In this document: one piece after another, positions 16,824-24,659 of the stretch
Numbering within the stretch: position 1 is the stretch's first letter
How the letters are laid out: each line of letters begins with the position of its first letter
Program-made: the position numbers and the translations under genes
The notes under the pieces: model-generated
Told to the model about the DNA's origin: nothing
Database searches by the model: none
What the model saw: only the letters and a program-made list of their open reading frames with translations
NCBI GenBank assembly: GCA_902802815.1
Contig: CADCNQ010000001.1
Span: 1-64,000 of the forward strand
DNA from: an uncultured Bacteroidales bacterium
GTDB taxonomy: Bacteria; Bacteroidota; Bacteroidia; Bacteroidales; Bacteroidaceae
Reading direction: 5' to 3'
Length of the DNA stretch: 64,000 bases

Positions 16824-16865
16824 ACAACAGGCACGATACATGCCTTTCGTCCGTCGTGCCTTTGT
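16824..16865 (-). terminator. Hairpin downstream of CE1 esterase
   Basis: ACAACAGGCACGA pairs with TCGTGCCTTTGT (12 bp with one bulged base, loop of about 17 bases), 45-85 bases after the CE1 stop on the minus strand. No U-tract follows, so it may be an RNA end-stabilising structure rather than a true terminator. Confidence 0.35.
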
Positions 16866-16909
16866 AGCGTCATTGGGCATGCACGCAGCTATGAAACTAT
16901 TCCCGGGCA

Positions 16910-17782
16910 TCAGCGTCTAAAGTGGCTGTCGGCGCGACGGATAGCGTCCTCGAGGCGTGGCAGCAGCCACTTGCCGTCGTGCTCGCCGCTGTCGATGAAG
17001 AGGGAGTAAGGTATGCCGCGCTTGCGGAAGGCCTTCACCAGGTCCATATTGCCCTCGATGGTGAAGTCGTGGTCGCCGACGGCCACCCGCCAGTCCACCG
17101 TCCGCCAGGCATTGACCTGCTCCTGCGTGCCGTTCTCGATGCTCAGGATGGGATTGTTCTGGTCTATCACCCGCTGGCGCCAGTTGGCCGACGTGTCGTT
17201 CTTCAGGAAATCGAGACGCTGGCTGCGCAGGTAGCCGCTGATGTCGTACACCATGGAGAAGAGTTCGGGGCGGTGCACACCATACACCGTCGCTGCTCCG
17301 CCTCCCATGGAGAAACCGGCGATGGCCCGGCCGCCCTTATCGGTGCGGACGGCGTAGGTTGCCTCGATGTAGGGTATCAGTTCCCCGAAGAAATAGTCCT
17401 CGTATCGCCAGTCGGGGGTGCCGCTGTCGTCGCGCTCGGCATTGAAATACATCATATTCTGCTGGTTGCCCTCCGGACACACGACAATCATATCCCCGAT
17501 GGCCTTGTCGGAGAGGAGGCGGTCCACCAGTTGCGCGAGATGGAAATGGTGCTCGTAGTCGGTGTGTGAACCGCCGCCGCCGTGCATCAGATAGAGCACG
17601 GGATAGCGCCTCTGGGCGTCACGGCCGTAGCTGCCCGGCAGATAGATGGAGTAGTCGCGCTGAGTGATGCCGGTGAGGAGCCTGCACGGCATCTTCAGAG
17701 ACAGCGTCCGGCCCTTGCGCACCCTGGCACCGGCCGGGAGGCACAACAGGCACAGAAGGAGAGCGAAAAGGATTTTTTTCAT
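16910..17782 (-). CDS. Secreted CE1-type esterase, short form
   Basis: This 290-residue protein has a signal peptide (1-19, ending PAGA) and a single alpha/beta hydrolase domain of the esterase D/CE1 type. The nucleophile is Ser158 in GFSMGGG, HGGGG at 67-71 supports the oxyanion hole, and SGEHDGKW near the C-terminus supplies the histidine. It lacks the E-set domain of the 386-residue esterase at 3970. It probably deacylates xylan side chains (ferulate or acetate) outside the cytoplasm. It is transcribed from its own promoter at 17807-17814, divergent from the beta-helix operon. The substrate is inferred from location. Confidence 0.85.
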   Translation of the reverse strand: MKKILFALLLCLLCLPAGARVRKGRTLSLKMPCRLLTGITQRDYSIYLPGSYGRDAQRRYPVLYLMHGGGGSHTDYEHHFHLAQLVDRLLSDKAIGDMIVVCPEGNQQNMMYFNAERDDSGTPDWRYEDYFFGELIPYIEATYAVRTDKGGRAIAGFSMGGGAATVYGVHRPELFSMVYDISGYLRSQRLDFLKNDTSANWRQRVIDQNNPILSIENGTQEQVNAWRTVDWRVAVGDHDFTIEGNMDLVKAFRKRGIPYSLFIDSGEHDGKWLLPRLEDAIRRADSHFRR

Positions 17783-17806
17783 ATTGCATGAGTATTAAAT
17801 TCAGGG

Positions 17807-17814
17807 CAAAGTTA
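17807..17814 (-). promoter_or_regulatory. Bacteroidota -7 element for short CE1 esterase
   Basis: TAACTTTG on the minus strand, 25 bases before the start codon at 17782. Confidence 0.7.
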
Positions 17815-17894
17815 TCGTTTTTCTTTATCTTATGCAATATTTCGCCGAAAAAACTGCGCGTTCGCTGAAGAAAAAGTGCCGTTCGCTGAATATT

Positions 17895-17926
17895 TTTGCG
17901 CAGACAGCGGCAATGCCCTACCTTTG
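17895..17926 (+). promoter_or_regulatory. Complete Bacteroidota promoter of the beta-helix/LytSR operon
   Basis: A -33 TTTG at 17895-17898 and a -7 TACCTTTG at 17919-17926 are separated by 20 bases, the expected spacing. The ATG at 17967 follows after a leader of about 35 bases. This is the only promoter seen for the five genes to 23849. Confidence 0.8.
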
Positions 17927-17966
17927 CAACGAAAAAAAAACGTACATATACACTTAAAAGACTACT

Positions 17967-19700
17967 ATGAACAACGTAAGACTTCTCGCAATGATAGCAT
18001 CACTGGCCGCGATGGCCGCCTGCACCTCGGACGACGACATACTGAACACCTACACAGACAGCTTCACGTCGTATGGCTCGTCGGCAGTCACGGGCAAACT
18101 GAGCACCTTTGATGTGGCCGTGGACAAAACCACCTCAGAACCCGCATCCGCCGCTGAAGAATACTTTCCCGAGGAGGAGGACGCACTGGAGAACAACGAG
18201 TTCACCACCGAGGTGAGCATCGACATGTCGGCCCCCGCAGACAAGACGGAGAACGGCGTGCAGATATCCGTCACCGACGGCCACGTCGTCGCCGACCACG
18301 GGACAACAAAGAAGGTGTGCTACGTGGTGAGCGGAACCACTACCAACGGTTCGCTGACCATCCTGGGCGAAAAGAAATATGCCGTGAAGCTCAACGGCGT
18401 GAACATCACCAACCCCGACTCCGCCGCGCTCAACCTCCTCAGCAGCAAACGCGCATTCGTCATCCTGGCCGACGGCACGGCAAACACCCTGACTGACGGC
18501 ACCTCCTCGCAGAACGACCACAAGGGAGCACTATACTGCAAGGGCAAACTGCTCTTCAACGGCAGCGGCGCACTGGCCGTGTACGGCAACTACAACAACG
18601 GCATACACTCGGCCGACTACATCGTGTTGCGCAACGGTAACAACATCTACGTGAAATCCACCGCCAACCACGGCGTGAAAGCCAACGACGGCGTGTTTAT
18701 CAACGGCGGCATACTCAACGTCGAGGTGTCCGCGGCTGCTGCCAAGGGTATCAACTGCGAGAGCGACATCATCGTGAACGGAGGACGCACCACGGTGCTG
18801 ACCACCGGCGGCGGGGCCTACGACACGGAAGAATATGAGGCGAAGGGCTCTGCCGGCATCAAGAGCGACGGCGCACTGACGGTAAACGGCGGAGAACTGT
18901 GGCTGAAGAGCACCGGCAGCGGCGGCAAGGGTATCAGCGTCGACACAGAGGCGTGCTTCAACGGAGGCAGCGTCTATATCGTCACCACCGGCGGACAGTA
19001 CCGCAGCAACAACGACACCGCATCGCCCAAGGGCGTCAAGGCCGACGGCAACATCACTGTCACAGGAGGCAGAATATGGGTGCGCACCGGCGGCACCAAC
19101 GGAGAGGGCATCGAGACGAAAGCCGAACTCAGCATCACGGGCGGCGAAGTGGCCTCGTATGCCTACGACGACGCAATCAATTCGAAGGGCAACACAACCG
19201 TCAGCGGCGGCAGCATCTATGCACACGGACGAAACAACGACGGCATGGACGCCAACGGCAACTGCTACATCAAGGGCGGCATCGTCTATGCCGTATGCTC
19301 CGGACAGCCGGAAGTGGCCATCGATGCCAACACCGAGGGCGGATACAGACTGTACGTCACGGGCGGCACACTTGTTGCCGTGGGAGGACTGGAGAGCGGT
19401 TCACAGCTCACACAGGCTTGCTATCAGGCCTCATCGTGGTCGCCGAACACATGGTACGGAATGACCGACGGAGCCACCGTCTTCTCATTCCAGACACCGT
19501 CGGGAGGCGGCAGCGGACTCGTCGTGTCATGCGCCTCGCAGCCCACACTGCAGTCGGGCATAAGCTACAGCGGCGGCACATCACTCTTCGGAGGAATAGG
19601 CATCACGGACGGAAGTTTCAGCGGCGGCACTGCAGTATCGCTTTCCAGCTACACAGGCGGCAACAACAATATGGGTCATAATCAAATGCACAGACCATGA
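17967..19700 (+). CDS. Lipoprotein with Cthe_2159-type beta-helix carbohydrate-binding domain (DUF4353)
   Basis: This 577-residue protein has a lipoprotein signal (Cys19 in MAACTSDDD), then an acidic linker to about residue 85. A long parallel beta-helix follows, made of repeated units such as VNGGELWLKSTGSGG, ITGGEVASYAYDDAINSKG and VSGGSIYAHGRNNDGMDANG. These Gly-Gly turns with regularly spaced Asp and Asn are the signature of the domain first seen in Clostridium thermocellum Cthe_2159, which binds cellulose and polygalacturonate with calcium. No catalytic residues are evident. It is probably surface-anchored and binds acidic polysaccharide or forms matrix. It is the first gene of a five-gene operon with a LytS/LytTR pair. 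Confidence 0.85.
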   Translation: MNNVRLLAMIASLAAMAACTSDDDILNTYTDSFTSYGSSAVTGKLSTFDVAVDKTTSEPASAAEEYFPEEEDALENNEFTTEVSIDMSAPADKTENGVQISVTDGHVVADHGTTKKVCYVVSGTTTNGSLTILGEKKYAVKLNGVNITNPDSAALNLLSSKRAFVILADGTANTLTDGTSSQNDHKGALYCKGKLLFNGSGALAVYGNYNNGIHSADYIVLRNGNNIYVKSTANHGVKANDGVFINGGILNVEVSAAAAKGINCESDIIVNGGRTTVLTTGGGAYDTEEYEAKGSAGIKSDGALTVNGGELWLKSTGSGGKGISVDTEACFNGGSVYIVTTGGQYRSNNDTASPKGVKADGNITVTGGRIWVRTGGTNGEGIETKAELSITGGEVASYAYDDAINSKGNTTVSGGSIYAHGRNNDGMDANGNCYIKGGIVYAVCSGQPEVAIDANTEGGYRLYVTGGTLVAVGGLESGSQLTQACYQASSWSPNTWYGMTDGATVFSFQTPSGGGSGLVVSCASQPTLQSGISYSGGTSLFGGIGITDGSFSGGTAVSLSSYTGGNNNMGHNQMHRP

Positions 19701-20089
19701 GAAGAACAATCATCATAACCATGTTCGGCATCCTCGCCACGGGAATGCGGGCCGCGCAGTACGACTATCTCGTATTCACACTCACCGACGGCACAAAGAC
19801 GGCCGTCACGGCATCAAACCTCACCATCACCTTCAGCGGAGACAATCTCATCGCGGGAAACGGCAGCGGGACGCTTGCCACCATGCCTCTCGCGCAGCTG
19901 ACGCAGATGGAGTTCTCCGACGACGACCCGACCGGCATCACCGCCATCAGCGCCGACATGCTGACCACGGACGGGACCGCAGCCGTCTACGACATAAACG
20001 GACGCCGCATGCCCAATGGGACGCAGCTGCCGGCAGGGATGTATATAGTGAAGACACAGAACAGAACCATTAAAGTGTATATAAGATGA
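19697..20089 (+). CDS. Small secreted protein with C-terminal sorting-like tail
   Basis: This 130-residue protein has a signal peptide (MRRTIIITMFGILATGMRA), a short beta-rich segment (YDYLVFTLTDGTKTAV), and a tail VYDINGRRMPNG...GMYIVKTQNRTIKVYIR. The tail resembles the C-terminal secretion/sorting domain of Bacteroidota type IX-secreted proteins and the Prevotella variant of it. Its start overlaps the stop of the upstream beta-helix gene by 4 bases (ATGA), and its stop overlaps the next gene in the same way, so the three are translationally coupled. In other proteins such a segment ends a larger adhesin; here it stands alone. The function is unknown. Confidence 0.75.
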   Translation: MRRTIIITMFGILATGMRAAQYDYLVFTLTDGTKTAVTASNLTITFSGDNLIAGNGSGTLATMPLAQLTQMEFSDDDPTGITAISADMLTTDGTAAVYDINGRRMPNGTQLPAGMYIVKTQNRTIKVYIR

Positions 20090-21954
20090 AGAAGACACTC
20101 ACGATAATAGCCGCCATGCTCGCCACGATGGCAGTTGCGGCACAGACACTCAACGTAAGGCAGGGCAGCGTCACATACCGCTTTCCCTCTGCACAGACGG
20201 GTGTGATGAACTTCGAGGGCGGCACAGTAACCGTCATGGGCAGGACATTCACTCCGGGCGACGTCACTGCAATGTGGACGGACGACACCGAGGTGACCGA
20301 CAATCTCGTGGCTGTGGCCTATGAGGGCACGTCGGCCACAGTCACCGTCGCTGGCAACGTGGCACAGTATGTCGAGGCCACAGTGAGCGGGGCGCACGTC
20401 ACCATAGCCCAGACAAACACCGATGCCGTTGACGGCAGCGAGATAACATACCAGCTCTCCGGCACCACAGCCGACGGCGAGTTCGCTCTCTCGGGAGCAT
20501 ACAAATGCACAGTGTCACTGGCCGGAGTCAACCTGACTAATCCCGCCGGTGCTGCCGTCAGCATCGACAACAAGAAGCGCATACAGCTCAGCGTGAAGAA
20601 AAACACCGAAAACACGCTGACCGACTGCACGGACGGCCAGCAGAAGGCATGTCTCTACAGCAAGGGACAGCTGCAGATGCAGGGCAACGGTACACTCAAC
20701 GTCTGCGGCAACACCGCACACGCCGTCAAGAGCGGAGACTATATCACCGTGAAAAATCTCACGCTCAACATCACCTCGGCCGTGGGCGACGGTATCAACT
20801 GCAACGGCTACTTCCAGATGAAGAGCGGCACGGTGACTGTCAGCGGTGTGGGAGACGACGGCATACAGTGCGACCTGGACGGCACAGCATCAACGGGCGA
20901 AACCGCCGACCATGAGGACGAGGACAGCGGTAATATATATATGGAAGACGGCACACTGACGGTGAGCACCACAGCTGCTGCCACCAAAGGCGTCAAGGCT
21001 GCCGGCGACATGATAATCAGCGGAGGCACCATAAATGTCACCACCACGGGCACCGGTGCCTACGACAGCGACGAAAGGGATGCCAAGGGATGCGCTGCAC
21101 TGAAGGCAGACGGCAACATGAGCATCAGCGGAGGCACCCTGACGCTGAAGTCCACCGGCAACGGAGGAAAATGTATCAAGAGCGACGGCACACTCACCGT
21201 CAGCGACAACGCAGACATCACAGCCACAACGACAGGCGGCACATACAGCTACAGCAGCAGCACTGCACAGCCCAAAGCCATCAAGAGCGACGGAGCCATG
21301 ACCGTCTCGGGCGGAACGGTGAAGGCCACGTCAAGCGGTCACGAAGCCGTTGAGACCAAGAGTACGCTGACGGTCAGCGGCGGCACGCTCTATGCGTTCA
21401 GTTCATCGGACGATGCCATCAACTCGGCCAGCCACATGTATCTGAAGGGCGGCGCTGTGACCGGTGTCAGCAACGGCAACGACGGCATCGACAGCAACGG
21501 CAATATGTATATCTCCGGCGGCACGGTCATCGCCTGCGGAGCCGGTGAACCGGAATGCGGTCTCGACGCTGCCGAGCGCTGCTATCTCTACATCACCGGC
21601 GGCACGGTGCTCGCTATCGGCGGCGGCAACAACAGCGTCACGGCGACCACAGGCTCACAGTGTGTGCTCAGCACCTCGGGCAGCACCACAGCAGGCACGG
21701 CAGTCAGCATGAAGAGCGGTGGCACGACACTTGCATCGTTCACCATACCCACGGGCTACTCTCCGACAAGCGGAGGCGGAGGAGGGGGCTTCGGTCCCGG
21801 CGGAGGAGGATTCCGTCCCGGTGGCGGTGGCGGCAGCAGCAGTTTCAAATACCTGCTGAGCCACTCTGCACTCGTGTCCGGCACCAGCTACACCGTGACC
21901 ATCGGTTCCACGTCCACCTCGTGCAAAGCTGCAACCAGCTATACGGGAAGATAA
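20086..21954 (+). CDS. Secreted beta-helix carbohydrate-binding protein (DUF4353), second copy
   Basis: This 622-residue protein has a signal peptide (1-19, AVAAQ) rather than a lipobox. The N-terminal 100 residues are beta-rich. Residues 110-560 repeat the beta-helix units of the upstream paralogue (for example ISGGTLTLKSTGNGGKCIKSDG and VSGGTLYAFSSSDDAINSAS). Near the C-terminus a glycine-rich linker of about 25 residues (580-605, with FGPGGGGFRPGGG) precedes a short terminal domain. The linker suggests flexible attachment or self-assembly. It probably cooperates with the lipoprotein paralogue, one anchored and one released. It is followed after 36 bases by a LytS-type kinase. Ligand and calcium dependence are inferred from the family. 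Confidence 0.85.
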   Translation: MKKTLTIIAAMLATMAVAAQTLNVRQGSVTYRFPSAQTGVMNFEGGTVTVMGRTFTPGDVTAMWTDDTEVTDNLVAVAYEGTSATVTVAGNVAQYVEATVSGAHVTIAQTNTDAVDGSEITYQLSGTTADGEFALSGAYKCTVSLAGVNLTNPAGAAVSIDNKKRIQLSVKKNTENTLTDCTDGQQKACLYSKGQLQMQGNGTLNVCGNTAHAVKSGDYITVKNLTLNITSAVGDGINCNGYFQMKSGTVTVSGVGDDGIQCDLDGTASTGETADHEDEDSGNIYMEDGTLTVSTTAAATKGVKAAGDMIISGGTINVTTTGTGAYDSDERDAKGCAALKADGNMSISGGTLTLKSTGNGGKCIKSDGTLTVSDNADITATTTGGTYSYSSSTAQPKAIKSDGAMTVSGGTVKATSSGHEAVETKSTLTVSGGTLYAFSSSDDAINSASHMYLKGGAVTGVSNGNDGIDSNGNMYISGGTVIACGAGEPECGLDAAERCYLYITGGTVLAIGGGNNSVTATTGSQCVLSTSGSTTAGTAVSMKSGGTTLASFTIPTGYSPTSGGGGGGFGPGGGGFRPGGGGGSSSFKYLLSHSALVSGTSYTVTIGSTSTSCKAATSYTGR

Positions 21955-21990
21955 CAGTTATTCGGCCACAGACAATAAAAACGGCAGGAT

Positions 21991-23130
21991 ATGCGTTTCA
22001 TATATTGGATGAAACAGTCGTCACGACAGGAAAACGTCACTTACCTGGCGATGTGGGTCATGCTGTTTGTGACCCCCGTCCTGAGTATGTATGTCAACAC
22101 TTCCGCCGGGCACGACAGTTTCGAATGGAATGAACTGTGGCATATATGGCAGAAGTTCGCCGTCTTTCTCGCTCTCTTTCTCGTTCACAATTTCCTGCTA
22201 GCCCCTCTCCTGATTCAAGGACAGAAGAGATTGCAGTATTTCACGCTGACGCTCTCCATTGTGACGTGTTTCATCATCTATCAGTGCAACACACGGCCCG
22301 ATTTCCCGGACAGGAAACATCCTCCTATGGAACAGGGGATGCATCACCACAGTTTCCCCGACGCACCCTCCGCAGAACGTCCCGGAAACGTTCCTCCGCA
22401 CAAGCCGGAACGTGAACACGTGGGACCGCCGCGCTTCATCGGCGAGCATGACATCGTGGCGTCTGTCATCCTCATCCTGATGTTCGGTATGAATCTCGGT
22501 GTGAAGGGCTACTTCAAGAGCCGCAACGACCGCAGGAAAATGCAGCAACTGGAGAAGCAGAATCTGGAGCAGCAACTGGAATATCTGAAATACCAGATCA
22601 ATCCGCACTTCTTCATGAACACGCTGAACAATATCCATGCTCTGGTGGACATTGAGCCCGCAAAAGCGCAGCAGACCATCCTGGAACTCTCGAAGATGAT
22701 GCGGTTTATCCTCTACGAAGGCGACAAGAACGGAGTGCCCCTCTCACGGGAGATAGAATTCATCGGGACATACGTCAGGCTGATGAGTCTGAGATACACC
22801 GACAAGGTGACTATCCGTATGGAACTGCCGTCCGGAGTGCCCGAGAAGACCATTCCGCCGCTTATTCTCATTCCGTTTGTCGAGAACGCTTTCAAGCACG
22901 GCATCAGTTATCAGAAGCCCTCATTCATCGACATAAAGGTGACGGTCGGACAACAGCTGACATTCACCTGCCGCAACTCGAAAGCCGAAACGCCCAATCA
23001 GGAAAAGGGCGGCGTGGGACTCAACAATGTCAGACGCAGGCTACGTCTCCTCTACGGCGAGAACTTCACACTTAATATAAAGGATAATCCCGAAGACTAT
23101 CACGTCGAACTAATCATTCCGCTCTCATGA
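21991..23130 (+). CDS. LytS/YehU-type sensor histidine kinase with His-rich loop
   Basis: This 379-residue kinase has four predicted membrane helices (about 16-35, 52-74, 81-99 and 152-173), a coiled coil (176-200), and a His_kinase domain with the phospho-acceptor His206 in QINPHFFMNTLN. A HATPase domain follows, with the N-box VENAFKHG and GGVGLNNVRRRL. Between helices 3 and 4 lies a loop of about 50 residues unusually rich in His, Pro and Glu (RKHPPMEQGMHHH and more), probably in the periplasm and able to bind metal. It overlaps the response regulator gene by 4 bases. The likely output is control of its own operon of polysaccharide-binding proteins. The signal is unknown; a metal or cell-envelope ligand is possible. 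Confidence 0.92.
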   Translation: MRFIYWMKQSSRQENVTYLAMWVMLFVTPVLSMYVNTSAGHDSFEWNELWHIWQKFAVFLALFLVHNFLLAPLLIQGQKRLQYFTLTLSIVTCFIIYQCNTRPDFPDRKHPPMEQGMHHHSFPDAPSAERPGNVPPHKPEREHVGPPRFIGEHDIVASVILILMFGMNLGVKGYFKSRNDRRKMQQLEKQNLEQQLEYLKYQINPHFFMNTLNNIHALVDIEPAKAQQTILELSKMMRFILYEGDKNGVPLSREIEFIGTYVRLMSLRYTDKVTIRMELPSGVPEKTIPPLILIPFVENAFKHGISYQKPSFIDIKVTVGQQLTFTCRNSKAETPNQEKGGVGLNNVRRRLRLLYGENFTLNIKDNPEDYHVELIIPLS

Positions 23131-23849
23131 TAAGATGCATGGCCATAGACGACGAACCCCTGGCTCTCCAGCAGATAGCGTCCTACATCAGCAAGGTGCC
23201 CTTTCTCGAACTGACCGCCAGGTGTCAGAGTGCCGTAGAGGCCCGTCAGTTTTTGGAGAGGGAAAGCGTTGACGCCGTCTTCTGTGACATCAACATGCCC
23301 GACCTCAACGGTATGGACTTCATTAAATCGCTCACGATGCCGCCACTCGTCGTATTCACCACAGCCTATGCGGAATATGCCGTAGAGGGCTTCAAGGTGA
23401 ATGCCGTAGATTACCTGCTCAAGCCCTTCGGTCTGCAGGATTTCCAGAGAGCTGCCCAGCGACTGAAGGAACGTATGGAACCCGCGCGCAGCAACGGGAC
23501 AGCTGCCTCAGCAGCTGATTCCGACATCATTTTCCTCAAAACCGAATACCGCATCGTGAAGGTGACTGTTGCCGACATACGCTACGTTGAGGCTATGAGC
23601 GAATACCTCAAAGTCTATCTGCGCAACGAGGCGAGACCCATCGTCACGCTTTTGTCGATGAAGAAGATGGAGGAGCGTCTGCCCGCCAACTTCATGCGCA
23701 TCCATCGCTCATATATCATCAATCTCAACGACATTCAGGAGGTGAACAAGAACCGCATCATAATGGATGCCGACACTTATCTGCCCATCGGTGACATGTA
23801 TCGGGATGCCTTCCAGAGCTACCTCGACACGAAGTTCCTCGGGAAGTAG
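23127..23849 (+). CDS. LytTR-family response regulator
   Basis: The 240 residues comprise a receiver domain (1-120) with phospho-acceptor Asp54 (VFCDINMPDLNG) and conserved Lys near 103 (YLLKPF), and a LytTR DNA-binding domain (about 133-238) with FMRIHRSYIINL. LytTR proteins bind direct repeats upstream of genes for surface polysaccharide, adhesion or export. The start codon overlaps the stop of the kinase gene (ATGA), so the pair is made together. The stop is 3 bases from the convergent hydrolase gene, with no terminator visible between. Targets probably include the promoter at 17895-17926. Confidence 0.94.
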   Translation: MIRCMAIDDEPLALQQIASYISKVPFLELTARCQSAVEARQFLERESVDAVFCDINMPDLNGMDFIKSLTMPPLVVFTTAYAEYAVEGFKVNAVDYLLKPFGLQDFQRAAQRLKERMEPARSNGTAASAADSDIIFLKTEYRIVKVTVADIRYVEAMSEYLKVYLRNEARPIVTLLSMKKMEERLPANFMRIHRSYIINLNDIQEVNKNRIIMDADTYLPIGDMYRDAFQSYLDTKFLGK

Positions 23850-23852
23850 CCC

Positions 23853-24659
23853 TCACTCCGCCGTTTCCGTAAATCTTGCAAAACGCCGTCCTTCGCGCTC
23901 TATTGTCTCGAAGAACATCTTCTCCGGCCGCACCCAGTAGCGTCCCTCACCGTAGAGCGCCTGATACACCACCATACGCTCCTGCGTCTCAGAGTCGAAG
24001 GCTGCGTGCACATATCGGTAGCGTCCGCCCTTGAAATGACGGAAATAGCGCGCTCCGTCCTGCGCCAAAGGATATCTCTCCAGCATCTGCTCAACCAGTG
24101 GGACATACCACCTTACCACCTCGTCTGCTGTAGGTGTGTGTACTCCCGGGAAATGAAACGAATGCGTATAGTGCTCCAGAAAGAGCGGTTCGAAATGCGC
24201 CAGCGTGTCCTGCTCGCCGAAGATGCCCCAGACGCGGTCTTCATAATAAGGATTACAGCAATCGAACTGCTGTGCTTCTGTCTCAGCAAACTCCTCAATG
24301 AGAGCATCGTCTATCACAAACGTTTGCCTGCCGTCAGCGCGCGGCGACTTGTACTCATGTTCCCCCACTCTCTGTTTCAAGAACTCCGTCATCCTGAAAT
24401 GCGGATTGCCCAGCAGAGCCGGCACGCCCACTATCGGTGCCAGCATCTGGGCGTAAAACGAACCGCAACTGTTGCCTACCAGCAAATCCGGTTTTTCCCT
24501 TTCTATGATTGTCCTTATCTGCTCCAACGCCTCCCGGGGATGCGTCGGAAGATCCGGAGAGAGCACCGTCGCCCTACCCTCCAACGCCTGTCGCAAAGCA
24601 CGTGCCGGCACACACTGTCCGCTGGCAAAGAATCCGTGAAGAAACAGTATCTTACTCAT
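23853..24659 (-). CDS. YqiA-like alpha/beta hydrolase fused to DUF1653
   Basis: In this 268-residue cytoplasmic protein residues 1-195 match the YqiA/UPF0227 esterase family: KILFLHGFFASGQ at the start, nucleophile Ser64 in GNSCGSFYA, Asp151 (FGEQDTL) and His174 (GVHTPT). Residues 203-263 match DUF1653, a small domain normally found alone, with RYFRHFKGGRYRYVHAAFDSET and VVYQALYGEGRYWVRPEKMFF. The fusion is read directly from one uninterrupted frame. The start codon overlaps the stop of the upstream GH2 gene (ATGAGTAA), so it is translationally coupled to it. The hydrolase substrate is unknown; YqiA relatives hydrolyse short acyl or CoA esters. Confidence 0.88.
   Translation of the reverse strand: MSKILFLHGFFASGQCVPARALRQALEGRATVLSPDLPTHPREALEQIRTIIEREKPDLLVGNSCGSFYAQMLAPIVGVPALLGNPHFRMTEFLKQRVGEHEYKSPRADGRQTFVIDDALIEEFAETEAQQFDCCNPYYEDRVWGIFGEQDTLAHFEPLFLEHYTHSFHFPGVHTPTADEVVRWYVPLVEQMLERYPLAQDGARYFRHFKGGRYRYVHAAFDSETQERMVVYQALYGEGRYWVRPEKMFFETIEREGRRFARFTETAE

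Larger units (their letters stand above)
16537..16909. other. Gene-free repeat block between GH67 and CE1 esterase
   Basis: These 373 bases hold no credible gene. They contain a nested inverted-repeat element (16580-16703), a 22-bp tandem array (16713-16800) and a hairpin (16824-16865). No promoter matching TAnnTTTG directs transcription into a neighbouring gene. Confidence 0.7.
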
